Positions 7,488-16,077 of a DNA stretch of 44,889 bases are shown piece by piece (the stretch's first letter is position 1; each line of letters opens with the position of its first letter). The notes under the pieces are model-generated. The model had not been told where the DNA came from, did no database searches, and worked only from the letters and a program-made list of their open reading frames with translations. Origin of the DNA: Acidimicrobiia bacterium UBA4744 (GTDB lineage Bacteria; Actinomycetota; Acidimicrobiia; Spongiisociales; UBA4744); the NCBI GenBank assembly GCA_002403855.1, contig DHIO01000039.1, positions 1,088 to 45,976 on the forward strand, in the 5' to 3' direction. Made by a program: the position numbers and the translations under genes.

Positions 7488-10400
7488 GGTCGCTGACGCG
7501 GCTCACTGCTCTCGTTCTTCTCATCAGTTTCGTGGCATTCGCTTCGCCTCCTCTCGGCGCGGCGGTCACAAATACCTTTCGCGACGAGTTCAACAACATC
7601 GGTTACAGCGGCAGCGACGGGACCGCGGCGTGGGCAGGGGACTGGTGGGATAGTGAGGACCAGGACCCTTCGGCGGGCGGCATCAGGGTTGACAGTGATG
7701 CACCGATCGACTTCGTTCTGTGGTTCGACAGCGACGGAGCCGGCGAGTACGCGGAGCGAACCGCCGATCTGAGTGCCTACGACACGGCCACGCTGAGCTT
7801 CGACTACCGGCGGCGCAATACCGATCCTTCGTTTTCGTTCAAGGTGCTGGCTTCGGCCAATGGCCCGGCCGGTCCTTTCGCTGAGATCCTCGCCATCGGT
7901 CCGGGTGATGACGCCGCATACGTGGGATCCGGTGATCTCCCGATTACCGCATACAAGTCGGCCTCAACCACCATCCGGTTCTGGTGTGAGGGAAGTGTGG
8001 GACCGGGCAAGGACTTCTACCTCGACAACGTCGAGATCTCTGCCTTTACGGCAAACCTGCCGCCGACGGCGGACGCTGCGAACGGTGAGCCGTACGTGAT
8101 CTACGAGGGCGACTCGTTGACCCTCGACGGCTCCGCCTCGTCTGATCCCGAACTGGCGCCTCTCACCTATGCCTGGGACCTCGACAATGACAGCATCTTT
8201 GGCGAACCCGGCGAGCCGGTCGGGCCCACGCCGCTCGTTTCGTGGGCCACGCTCAAGAACCACGGCATAGACGATGACGGCAGCTACCCGATTGGGCTCC
8301 AAGTCACCGACGATACGCTCCAGTCGGGCACAGCCACGACGACCCTCGCCGTGAACAACTCCGCGCCGGCGATCACCGTCGCGGGTGCGGCCAGCGTGGA
8401 CGAGAACGCCGTCTACACACTGAACCTCTCGGCGGTCGATCCCGGGAACGAGACGATCGGCGGCTGGACGATCAACTGGGGGGACGGGACGATCAACACG
8501 GTGGGTGACGTATCGTCCACCACGCACGTCTACACGGATCCCGGCTTCACCCGAAACATAACGGTCTCCGTCACCGACGAGGACGGGACCTTCATACCCG
8601 GCGAGGTTCTCGTCACAAGCCTCCTCACCGACAGTCTCTTCCGGTTCGACGCAACCTCCGGGGGGTTCCTCGGGGAATTCGCCGACCTCAACGGCTTGGA
8701 CAATCCGATCGATGTCGAGATCGGCCCGGACGGTCTTGTCTATGTCTCGGGTTTCGCTTCGGATGACATCACACGATACGACGCAACGACTGGAGCCTTC
8801 GTCGATCAGTTCATCCCCCCCGGCAGCGGTGGACTGAATGCTCCCGCTCGCATGGTGTTCGGTCCGGACGGGAATCTCTACGTCAGCAACTACGCCACCG
8901 ACGAGGTGTTACGTTTCGACGGCGCCGGTGGTGCTTTCATCGACGCGTTCGTCCCGGCCGGGAGCGGCACACTCGATCAACCTGATGGTATTGCCTTCGG
9001 TGTCGACGGGAACCTCTACGTGGTCAGTGGAGCCAGCGGCGAGATCCTTCGGTATGACGGGGCCAGCGGGGCCTTCATTGACAACTTCGCGCTCATCGGT
9101 CCCGGTGGCACGGGGTACGCAGATCTTGCGTTCGGTCCGGATTCCAACCTGTACGTGTCGAGCGTTTCCCTCAACAAGGTTCAGCGTTTTGACGGTGGCA
9201 CCGGAGTCAAGATCGACGACTTTGTAGCGGCAGGGAGCGGTGGCATCGGCGGTGCGGATGGTTTGGCATTCGGTCCGGATGGTCACCTCTATGTTGTCGG
9301 CTTCCTCAGCGACAACGTGCTGCGGTACGACGCAGCCACCGGGGCGTTCGTCAATGAGTACGTTTCTGCCGCCATCGGCATGAACCAACCGATCAATCTC
9401 GTGTTCACTCCCGCCGAGCAAGTGGATGTCACGGCCGTGAACCAACCTCCGGTAGCGGTGGACGACACCGACTCGACTCCGGAGGACACGGCGGCGACCG
9501 TCGGTGTGTTGGGGAACGATTCGGATCCGGAGCTGGATCCGCTGGTGGTGGATTCGGTGACCCAGGGGGCGAACGGTTCGGTGGTCAACAACGGTACCGA
9601 TGTCACCTACACCCCCGATCCCGACTGGAACGGGACGGATACCTTCACCTACACGGTGACCGATGGCAACGGCGGATTCGACACCTCCACCGTCACCGTC
9701 ACCGTTACCCCGGTCAACGACGACCCGGTAGCAGTCGACGACGCTGCGACGACCGAGAGTGACGAGCCGGTCCATGTCTGGGTGCTGGGGAACGACACCG
9801 ATCCCGATCCCGATGGCCTATCGGTGTCGGCGGTCACCGACGGCGCCCACGGCACCGTGACCAACCACGCGATCAAGGTCACCTATGCGCCGCATCCTGG
9901 GTGGTCGGGGATCGACACGTTCACGTACACGATCTCCGACGGCAACGGAGGCAGCGACTCCGCCGCGGTAACGGTGACCGTCACCGCCCCGCCCCCCATC
10001 CCCAATCGGCCTCCGGATGCTCAGGATGACGCGGAGGCTACCGATGAGGATGTGGCGGTGACCGTTGCGGTGCTGGCCAACGATTCCGATCCCGACGGTG
10101 ACGCTGTGACGGTCAGCGCGGTGAACCAAGGAGCCCACGGTTCCGTGACCAAGACTGCTACCACCATCACCTACACCCCCGAGAAGGACTGGGCGGGGAT
10201 CGACTCCTTCGGCTACACGATCGGCGACGGTCGAGGCGGGACGGCTACTGCAGCGGTCGTGATTACCGTCAAGCCGGTCAACGACGGTCCCATTGCTCGT
10301 GACGACAGCACGAGCACCGAGGAAGGCGCCGCAGTGACGGTCTCGGTGCTTGCCAATGACTCCGACGCCGACGGCGACCCGCTGACCGTGGGGAACGTCA

Positions 10401-11440
10401 CTCCCGGCAATTACGGAACCACGACCACCGACGGTCGGAAGGTCACGTATTCGCCGTCCCCCGGTTGGTCGGGCACGGACTCATTCACCTACTTGGTCAC
10501 CGACGGTCACGGCGGCAGCGATAGGGCGGTCGTGATGGTCACCGTGGAGGCCATCGGCACAGTATCCGTCACCACCATTCCGGGAGGGCTGGCAGGTGCG
10601 GAGAATCGACCGCCCATCACCACCGTATCCGGCGAGACGACCGTAGCGGAGGGTGAACCACTCCGTCTCGAGATCACCGCGCAGGACCCAGATGGTGACG
10701 AGGTGAAGATCTCGGTAGGCGATCTGCCGGAGTGGGCGAACTTCGTTGATGACGGCAACGGTGAGGCGACGATCACCGGAACCCCCGGATTCGAGGCCGA
10801 CCCATGGAGTGAGATCCTGATCTCCGCCTCCGACGGAACCGTCACCGAGACCGTGACGGTGACCGTCGAGGTGAGCGATGTCAATCGTCCTCCGCGGATC
10901 GGCACGATCACCTTCAGCGGGGTCCAGGACGATGGATCGTTCAGCTTCACGATCGCGGCATCCGATCCGGACGGGGATTCCCTGTCGATCGCTACCGACG
11001 GTCTACCCGCGTGGGCCTCCCTGACCGACAACGGAGGCGGTCGAGCGACGATCAACAGCCGAGGAGTCCCGGACGACGAGATCGGGTTGTTCTCGGTCGT
11101 CGTGTTGGTCACCGACGGCGAGAGGACGGTCACGTCGGATCTGGTGCAACCGATTTCGAGCCTGCGTGTCGGCCGATCCTCCGAATTGACCCACCAGGCC
11201 TTCGAAATCCAAGGTGCCGGCGGGCTGGTTGCCACATCTCTGAAGCCCAGGGTGGCGTCGCCCGATCCGCCCGCCGCCCACCTGGCCCCCCGGGAGGGCC
11301 TCATGGTCGCTTTCGGCTCCGCCGTTGAGACGCTCCGGAGCCAGGTGGTACCGGCCATCGTCCTTGGTGTGGTGATGGCCTGGATGCTGATCATCGGCGT
11401 AGGCCACACCAAAGAAGAAGAACACGGGGAGCCGGCCTAG
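7484..11440 (+). CDS. giant cell-surface protein: PKD, NHL-type propeller and Ig-like repeats, C-terminal anchor
   Basis: 1318 residues. A signal peptide covers about 1-28. Residues 30-188 look like a jelly-roll ligand domain (DEFNNIGYSG start, DFYLDNVEIS end). PKD-type repeats cover about 189-372 (SLTLDGSASSDPE, then INWGDGTINTVGDV). Residues 375-640 hold six blades of about 46 residues with a GPDGNLYVS-like core, an NHL/SMP-30-like beta-propeller. About 648-1030 are four cadherin-like repeats (VLGNDSDPE, VLANDSDPDGD, then DWNGTDTFTYTVTDGNGG), and two putative-Ig repeats follow to about 1225. A membrane segment at about 1288-1308 plus a short charged tail anchors it. The start overlaps the kinase stop. 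An adhesion or polymer-binding role is inferred. Confidence 0.92.
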   Translation: MRSLTRLTALVLLISFVAFASPPLGAAVTNTFRDEFNNIGYSGSDGTAAWAGDWWDSEDQDPSAGGIRVDSDAPIDFVLWFDSDGAGEYAERTADLSAYDTATLSFDYRRRNTDPSFSFKVLASANGPAGPFAEILAIGPGDDAAYVGSGDLPITAYKSASTTIRFWCEGSVGPGKDFYLDNVEISAFTANLPPTADAANGEPYVIYEGDSLTLDGSASSDPELAPLTYAWDLDNDSIFGEPGEPVGPTPLVSWATLKNHGIDDDGSYPIGLQVTDDTLQSGTATTTLAVNNSAPAITVAGAASVDENAVYTLNLSAVDPGNETIGGWTINWGDGTINTVGDVSSTTHVYTDPGFTRNITVSVTDEDGTFIPGEVLVTSLLTDSLFRFDATSGGFLGEFADLNGLDNPIDVEIGPDGLVYVSGFASDDITRYDATTGAFVDQFIPPGSGGLNAPARMVFGPDGNLYVSNYATDEVLRFDGAGGAFIDAFVPAGSGTLDQPDGIAFGVDGNLYVVSGASGEILRYDGASGAFIDNFALIGPGGTGYADLAFGPDSNLYVSSVSLNKVQRFDGGTGVKIDDFVAAGSGGIGGADGLAFGPDGHLYVVGFLSDNVLRYDAATGAFVNEYVSAAIGMNQPINLVFTPAEQVDVTAVNQPPVAVDDTDSTPEDTAATVGVLGNDSDPELDPLVVDSVTQGANGSVVNNGTDVTYTPDPDWNGTDTFTYTVTDGNGGFDTSTVTVTVTPVNDDPVAVDDAATTESDEPVHVWVLGNDTDPDPDGLSVSAVTDGAHGTVTNHAIKVTYAPHPGWSGIDTFTYTISDGNGGSDSAAVTVTVTAPPPIPNRPPDAQDDAEATDEDVAVTVAVLANDSDPDGDAVTVSAVNQGAHGSVTKTATTITYTPEKDWAGIDSFGYTIGDGRGGTATAAVVITVKPVNDGPIARDDSTSTEEGAAVTVSVLANDSDADGDPLTVGNVTPGNYGTTTTDGRKVTYSPSPGWSGTDSFTYLVTDGHGGSDRAVVMVTVEAIGTVSVTTIPGGLAGAENRPPITTVSGETTVAEGEPLRLEITAQDPDGDEVKISVGDLPEWANFVDDGNGEATITGTPGFEADPWSEILISASDGTVTETVTVTVEVSDVNRPPRIGTITFSGVQDDGSFSFTIAASDPDGDSLSIATDGLPAWASLTDNGGGRATINSRGVPDDEIGLFSVVVLVTDGERTVTSDLVQPISSLRVGRSSELTHQAFEIQGAGGLVATSLKPRVASPDPPAAHLAPREGLMVAFGSAVETLRSQVVPAIVLGVVMAWMLIIGVGHTKEEEHGEPA

Positions 11441-11470
11441 GGGCGGGCGAGGCTCGCCGTACCCAGGCAA

Positions 11471-11527
11471 ATCAGCTTTCATCGGATCTTCACTTTCATC
11501 CTCGGTGTTGCTTCATCTCGGTGTCCG
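11471..11527 (+). promoter_or_regulatory. three TTCATC direct repeats at 17-bp spacing, flanked by inverted repeat
   Basis: TTCATC occurs at 11478, 11495 and 11512, exactly 17 bases apart. The second and third copies extend to TTCATCCTCGGTG and TTCATCTCGGTG. CATCGGA (11480-11486) and TCCGATG (11523-11529) form an inverted repeat around the set. The position, 34-83 bases before the next start codon, suits a regulator-binding site, though no known site matches it. Confidence 0.45.
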
Positions 11528-11560
11528 ATGCTTTCGGCAGCAACCCAGGAGGTAGCAAAG

Positions 11561-12049
11561 ATGACGAAGCGATTGGCAATGATGGGCCTCGTGGCCGTGT
11601 TGGTTCTCGGCTCTGCGAGCGTGGCTGTGGCAGCCGGAGGCGGCGAAGCAACCGGGGCCAACCCGGATTGCCCCGGAGACTGCACCGGGCAGCAGAAGCA
11701 GTTCCGGGAGCAAGTGCGGGCCGACGGGTCGGAGACCCAACTCCAAACGCCTGTTCGTGCCCAGATCCAGGATGGAACCGGTGACGAGAAGCAGATCCGA
11801 ACGCAGGCCCATTTGCAGCATCCGGTCGATGATCAGGTCAGGGCCAGGACGCGGGCCGAAGAACGCGTTCAAGACCCGACCGGTGATCAGGTCCAGACCA
11901 GGATGCGAGAGATGAACCAGGACGGCGAGTGTGGCAGAACCGGTGATCCGGCTCAGAACCGGGCCCAGGAACGCGGCCACGATGGTGACGGAACTCCCAG
12001 CGCCAACAGCCGGAACGGTGACAACGGCAACGGCAACGGTGGCAAGTGA
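11561..12049 (+). CDS. small secreted Gln/Arg/Asp-rich repeat protein
   Basis: 162 residues with a Sec signal peptide (MTKRLAMMGLVAVLVLGSAS, cleavage probably after VAVAA). The mature part is hydrophilic and low in hydrophobic residues, with three imperfect copies of a GTGDxxQxRT-like unit (QDGTGDEKQIRTQ, QDPTGDQVQTRM, RTGDPAQNRAQ) and a disordered Asn/Gly tail. Two Cys near the new N-terminus (NPDCPGDC) could bond or bind metal. The ATG at 11561 is chosen because AGGAGG stands 8 bases upstream. No family was recognised. It lies directly before a two-component system, which may control it. Confidence 0.75.
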   Translation: MTKRLAMMGLVAVLVLGSASVAVAAGGGEATGANPDCPGDCTGQQKQFREQVRADGSETQLQTPVRAQIQDGTGDEKQIRTQAHLQHPVDDQVRARTRAEERVQDPTGDQVQTRMREMNQDGECGRTGDPAQNRAQERGHDGDGTPSANSRNGDNGNGNGGK

Positions 12050-12070
12050 CCGCTGTCCGACAGAGGACGG

Positions 12071-12090
12071 CCCCGGCCGGTCGGCCGGGG
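12071..12090 (+). terminator. GC-rich hairpin terminator
   Basis: CCCCGGCC pairs with GGCCGGGG around GGTC, followed by TTGCTTCCT. It lies 22 bases after the secreted-protein stop and just before the regulator promoter. Confidence 0.65.
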
Positions 12091-12098
12091 TTGCTTCC

Positions 12099-12104
12099 TA
12101 TGAT
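12099..12104 (+). promoter_or_regulatory. -10 element TATGAT before response regulator
   Basis: TATGAT ends 9 bases before the ATG at 12114; no ribosome-binding site is evident. It is located right after the hairpin at 12071-12090, so the two-component operon is transcribed separately from the gene upstream. Confidence 0.45.
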
Positions 12105-12113
12105 TGAGGCCCT

Positions 12114-12809
12114 ATGAGGCAGCAGCGAGTTCTGGTGGTGGACGACGAGAAGAAGATTCGTGATTTGCTGGCTGCCTACCTGCGGTCGGATGGCTTCGAA
12201 GTCACCGAGGCCAGCGAAGGGTCGGAGGCTCTGGCCAAGATCCGGAGAGCAGAGCCCGATCTCGTGATCCTCGACCTGATAATGCCGGGGATGGACGGCA
12301 TCGAGGTTCTCCGAGAGCTGCGCAAGACCTCCGACGCGTACGTGATGATGCTCACGGCCCGCGCCGAGGAAACCGACAAATTGATCGGGCTGTCCGTCGG
12401 TGCGGATGACTACATGACGAAACCGTTCAGCCCTCGGGAGCTGGTGGCACGGGCCAAGGCGATTCTCCGCCGCGGGCGGGACCGGACCATTGCCGACGAC
12501 GAAGTCCTCGAGTTCGACCAGCTCACGATCGATCAGGCGAGGCGAGAAGTTATCCGCGGCGAGACATTGTGTGATCTCACCGCGCTCGAGTTCGATCTCC
12601 TCGGCGCGTTGGCATCGGCGCCGGGCCGGGTATTCACTCGCCGCCAGCTCGTGGAGCGGGTCTGGGGCTGGGACTTCTTCGGGGACGAGCGAGTCGTCGA
12701 TGTGCACATCCGCAACTTGCGTAAGGCGCTGGGTGACGACGCCTCCGATCCGGAGGTGATCGGTACCGTGCGGGGTGTCGGGTACAAGCTGGTTGCAGAC
12801 CGGCGATGA
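12114..12809 (+). CDS. OmpR/PhoB-family response regulator
   Basis: 231 residues. The receiver domain is at about 1-115, with the acid pair DDEKK, phosphoacceptor Asp54 in ILDLIMPGMDG, Thr in MLTARAEE and Lys in MTKPFSPREL. The winged-helix DNA-binding domain occupies about 130-230 (LTALEFDLLGAL, GRVFTRRQLVERVWGWDFFG, VDVHIRNLRKALGDD, VRGVGYKL). The domain layout and length are standard for the family. The stop overlaps the following kinase gene as ATGA. Its target genes are unknown; the secreted protein upstream with its 17-bp direct repeats is one candidate. Confidence 0.95.
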   Translation: MRQQRVLVVDDEKKIRDLLAAYLRSDGFEVTEASEGSEALAKIRRAEPDLVILDLIMPGMDGIEVLRELRKTSDAYVMMLTARAEETDKLIGLSVGADDYMTKPFSPRELVARAKAILRRGRDRTIADDEVLEFDQLTIDQARREVIRGETLCDLTALEFDLLGALASAPGRVFTRRQLVERVWGWDFFGDERVVDVHIRNLRKALGDDASDPEVIGTVRGVGYKLVADRR

Positions 12810-14203
12810 ACTTGATGCGCCGCCTCAATGTCCGGCTGTTTCTTTCCTATCTGGTCGTGGTTATCGTCGGCGGTCTCACCGTGTTCCTCACCACCCGTCT
12901 CCTGGCACCGACGATCTTTGTCGACGAACTCGAAGGACTCCGCCTGCGTCAGGGGCAAACGGAGGCTCCCGGAAACGGTGGGGGGCCCGGACCGGGTGGG
13001 ACCGGCAGCACCTCGGGGCCCGGCGGATCAGACGATTCCGGGACTGGGGGTGGTTCGGGTGGGACGGGCAGCACCTTGGGGCCCGGCGGATCAGACGGTT
13101 CCGGGACTGGGGGTGGTTCGGGTGGGACCGGCAGCAAGGTAGGACCGGGCGGAGGCAGCGACAACGGCCGCGGGGGTTCCGGCGACACCGGCGGAGCCCA
13201 CGGTGACGCCGGAGGTGCAGACGGTCCGAACGCGGCCGGGTTCTTGCTGCAATCGGGAAGCGATCCCGCCGCCGAGGATGAAGAGATCGAAAAGGCCTTC
13301 CTGAAGGCGCTCGACCGGGCATTGCTCATCGGGTTGCTGGTGAGTGTCGTCATCGCCATCCTGCTGGCGGGTGTGGTCTCGGGCCGGATCATGCAACCGA
13401 TCGCCGCGATCAGGTCTGCCGCCCGGCGGCTGGCTGGAGGTCACTACGGCGAACGTGTACCGCTTCCCGCCGATCCGGAGCTTTCCGAGCTCGCCGAGGA
13501 TTTCAACGAACTAGCGGCGACGCTCCAAGAGACAGAAGTGCGCCGCATGCAGCTGGTCTCGGAGGTGTCGCATGAGTTGCGCACCCCATTGACGACGATT
13601 CAGGGGTATATGGAAGGTCTCATCGACGGGGTGATCGAACCTGGCGAGGAAGTGTTCGCTTCGGTGGCCGATGAGGCGGCCCGACTCCAGAGGGTGGCTG
13701 CCGATCTGAGTATGTTGAGCCGGATCGAGGAAGGAGCCGTCCCGTTCAGGTTCGAAGCCATCGACCTTTCGGCGGTCGCCGAAAGGGTTGCCCGCCGGCT
13801 CCGGCAGCAGTTCGAGGACCAGAACGTGAGCCTCGACACCCGCATGGATGAGCGGCTCCCGGTGTCCGGTGATCCGGACCGGCTTGCCCAGGTCTTCACC
13901 AACCTGATCGGGAATGCTCTCGGCCACACGCCCGCCGGAGGCCGGGTGGTCGTGGCTTCACGAAAGGAAGGCGACGCCGCCCGGGTGACCGTCACCGACA
14001 CCGGCCACGGGATATCGACTGAGGATCTGGGGAGGGTGTTCGACCGGTTTTTTCGGGCCGAGCAGGAGCCCCATTCCACCGGTACCGGCATCGGGTTGAC
14101 AATCGCTCGCAGCATCGTTCGATCTCACGGCGGCGAGGTAACCGCCTATTCGGAGGGTTTGGGCAAGGGGGCGACGTTCACCGTCGACATTCCTTTGGCA
14201 TAG
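12806..14203 (+). CDS. sensor histidine kinase with Gly/Ser-rich repeat extracytoplasmic domain
   Basis: 465 residues, cognate partner of the preceding regulator by ATGA overlap. TM1 lies at about 12-34. The outside region (about 35-165) has a low-complexity Gly/Ser/Thr stretch built from a 21-residue repeat, then an acidic helix (AAEDEEIEKAFLKALD). TM2 is at about 171-191, with a HAMP domain to about 245. Phosphoacceptor His256 lies in SEVSHELRTPLTTIQGY, followed by the HATPase (NLIGNALGHTPAGG, VTDTGHGIS, FDRFFRAE, GTGIGLTIARSIV). The low-complexity insert is unusual for a sensor and probably acts as a flexible wall-spanning tether rather than a ligand pocket (inference). Confidence 0.94.
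   Translation: MNLMRRLNVRLFLSYLVVVIVGGLTVFLTTRLLAPTIFVDELEGLRLRQGQTEAPGNGGGPGPGGTGSTSGPGGSDDSGTGGGSGGTGSTLGPGGSDGSGTGGGSGGTGSKVGPGGGSDNGRGGSGDTGGAHGDAGGADGPNAAGFLLQSGSDPAAEDEEIEKAFLKALDRALLIGLLVSVVIAILLAGVVSGRIMQPIAAIRSAARRLAGGHYGERVPLPADPELSELAEDFNELAATLQETEVRRMQLVSEVSHELRTPLTTIQGYMEGLIDGVIEPGEEVFASVADEAARLQRVAADLSMLSRIEEGAVPFRFEAIDLSAVAERVARRLRQQFEDQNVSLDTRMDERLPVSGDPDRLAQVFTNLIGNALGHTPAGGRVVVASRKEGDAARVTVTDTGHGISTEDLGRVFDRFFRAEQEPHSTGTGIGLTIARSIVRSHGGEVTAYSEGLGKGATFTVDIPLA
12994..13150 (+). repeat. 63-bp in-frame tandem repeat inside kinase gene
   Basis: Two full copies (12994-13056, 13057-13119) differ at only a few bases and a partial third copy follows (13120-about 13150). Each encodes 21 residues around GGTGST, GPGGSD and SGTGGGSG. 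The near identity of copies 1 and 2 indicates recent duplication or copy correction. Confidence 0.9.
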
Positions 14204-14282
14204 CTCCCGGCAGCCTTCAGTCGAGAGAGCGACGAACCAAGAATGCGGAAGCAGAGACGATTTCCGTCCATACTGATGAGTG

Positions 14283-15530
14283 ATGGATATCAGCCGTGAC
14301 GGTCCACTGATCGGGCTTCTCGTCCTGTTCTTCATCTTGGCGATCGTCTTCGCGGCCGCCGAGATGGCGCTGGCACGAGTGTCCGACGTTCGGGTCCGGA
14401 CCATGGCAGAAGAAGGTGATCGGCGGGCCCGACGGCTGGTATCCCTGCTGGACAACCTTCCTGAGGTGATCAATGCCATCCTCCTGGCGGTGCTTCTGGT
14501 ACAGATCGGTGCCGCCACGGTCACCGGGCTGCTGGCGGAGCGATGGTTCTCGAACATCGGGATCGTCATTGCCTCGGTCGTGCTGACCATCGTGCTGTTC
14601 GTCTACACGGAAGCCATCCCCAAGACGTACGCATTCCGTCACCCCACCCGGGTGGCTCTGGCCCTGACCTACCCGACAGCGCTGTTGGAATTCCTGCTCC
14701 GTCCCATCGTGAAAGGACTGGTCTGGTTTGCCGACCTGCACGCCCCCGGCAAAGGCGTGTCGATGGCGCCGACCATCACCGAGAGGGAGTTGCTGAGCCT
14801 GGCGGCCGAGGCAGAACAGGAGGGCGAGATCACCCCGATCGACCGTCATCTCATCGAACGCGCCTTCCGGCTCGGAGACCGGACGGCCGAAGAAGTCATG
14901 GTGCCGCGCACCGACATCGTCGCAGTCCCGGCCGATGAATCGGTCGCCGAAGCGGTAACCCTGGCGCTGCAAACGGGTCATCGGCGTTTGATCGTCTACG
15001 AGGACGACCTCGATCGGATAACCGGAATCGCGTACCTGCGCGACCTGGTGGAAGCGGCCGGAACCACGCCCGCGCGGTCGGTGAGGGCACTCACCCAACC
15101 GGCGCTGATCGTGTCGGAGTGGAAGCGCGTGGTCGAGTTGTTACGCGATATGCAAGCTCAGGGGACTCATCTTGCTGTAGTGGTCGACGAGTTCGGTGGC
15201 ACCGCCGGCATTGTGACGATCGAGGACATTGCCCAAGAGTTGCTGGGTGCGGTCGCCGACGAAGGCCACGTGCCTCCGCCCACGATAAGCACGCTGGGCG
15301 CCGAACACTGGTCGGTGGACGGCGCCATGCTGGTCGATGAACTGGCCGAACTCATGGGTGCCGATCTCCCCGAGGGGGAATGGACCACCGTGGCCGGGAT
15401 GGTGATGGGCCTGGCTGGAGAGGTTCCACAAGCCGGGGATGAGGTGGAGGCCGGCGGATACCGATTCCGGGTTGACCTGATTGAGCAGCGACGGATCAAG
15501 AGAATCGACGTACGGCGGCTGCCGACCTGA
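14283..15530 (+). CDS. CNNM/CorC/HlyC-family membrane protein with CBS domains
   Basis: 415 residues. A DUF21/CNNM transmembrane domain covers about 5-180 with four hydrophobic segments (GLLVLFFILAIVFAAAEMAL, INAILLAVLLVQIG, IGIVIASVVLTIVLFVYTEA). Two CBS domains follow, from about 200 to 330 (VMVPRTDIVAVP, VVVDEFGGTAGIVTIEDI), and a CorC_HlyC C-terminal domain (about 340-410, ending FRVDLIEQRRIKRIDV). Related proteins are implicated in Mg2+/Co2+ efflux; the name hemolysin is historical. The start is the ATG at 14283 or a GTG one codon before. No ribosome-binding site is visible; CATACT 8 bases upstream may be a -10 element of a leaderless start. Confidence 0.92.
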   Translation: MDISRDGPLIGLLVLFFILAIVFAAAEMALARVSDVRVRTMAEEGDRRARRLVSLLDNLPEVINAILLAVLLVQIGAATVTGLLAERWFSNIGIVIASVVLTIVLFVYTEAIPKTYAFRHPTRVALALTYPTALLEFLLRPIVKGLVWFADLHAPGKGVSMAPTITERELLSLAAEAEQEGEITPIDRHLIERAFRLGDRTAEEVMVPRTDIVAVPADESVAEAVTLALQTGHRRLIVYEDDLDRITGIAYLRDLVEAAGTTPARSVRALTQPALIVSEWKRVVELLRDMQAQGTHLAVVVDEFGGTAGIVTIEDIAQELLGAVADEGHVPPPTISTLGAEHWSVDGAMLVDELAELMGADLPEGEWTTVAGMVMGLAGEVPQAGDEVEAGGYRFRVDLIEQRRIKRIDVRRLPT

Positions 15531-15628
15531 CGCGGGCTGCGGGTCTTTCGCCTCTATGGGTCCTCGCGGACTGGGGAGACAATTGAAATGGCGGCTGAGC
15601 ACCTGCGAGGGTGCCGAAAGGAGGTGTC

Positions 15629-15976
15629 ATGCCTGAGATCCTCGAGCAGGAGCAAACGGTCCATGCCCCCACCGCCCCTCCCACCCGTTCCCGGGCGATT
15701 GAGTTCACCCTGGCGATTCTTGGATTTCTCTTCCTTGGTGCCGGGGCATACCTGCTCTTCGCCCCGGACAGCTGGTGGTTGGGTGACCTTGCCGAAGCCT
15801 GGCACTTGAGTGCGTTCATCGTCGGCGGCGTGCTGGTGATGACCGGCCTGGGGGTCTACGCCAACGAGAGCTACCTGGAAGATGGGCATTGGTCGGCCCG
15901 GGTAGTCACCGGAATGGTGGTTGCCTTGCTGGCGCTTGCCGGCGCAGTGACGGCTGCCCTGATGCTGGTCTTCTGA
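15629..15976 (+). CDS. small integral membrane protein, 115 aa
   Basis: No family recognised. A 20-residue polar N-terminus is followed by three membrane segments (about 28-47 FTLAILGFLFLGAGAYLL, 62-82 SAFIVGGVLVMTGLGVY, 95-113 VTGMVVALLALAGAVTAAL). The loop after the first helix has FAPDSWWLGD. The ATG at 15629 is fixed by AAGGAGG 4 bases upstream; an ATG six codons earlier lacks such a signal. It stands alone between the CBS protein and a hairpin at 15986. Confidence 0.8.
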   Translation: MPEILEQEQTVHAPTAPPTRSRAIEFTLAILGFLFLGAGAYLLFAPDSWWLGDLAEAWHLSAFIVGGVLVMTGLGVYANESYLEDGHWSARVVTGMVVALLALAGAVTAALMLVF

Positions 15977-15985
15977 TTCGATGTC

Positions 15986-16009
15986 GGGGGCCACATTGTC
16001 GTGGTCCCC
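15986..16009 (+). terminator. hairpin after small membrane protein
   Basis: GGGGGCCAC and GTGGTCCCC pair over nine positions (one G-U) with loop ATTGTC, 10 bases after the stop. There is no T-run, so it is a hairpin-only terminator candidate. Confidence 0.5.
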
Positions 16010-16077
16010 GTCGTCGCGCTCGGACACTGCCCGTCCGGCACTAGCCTCGTGATTGACCTGAGTGCAGGAGACGTCAC

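Noticed and set aside
8909..9775. Minus-strand open frames under the giant surface gene
   Set aside because: Arg/Val/Gly-rich shadow frames of the repeats; no start signal or recognisable fold.
11448..11460. GGCGAGGCTCGCC palindrome after the giant surface gene
   Set aside because: Only a 4-5 bp stem is possible as RNA and there is no T-run; too weak for a terminator call.
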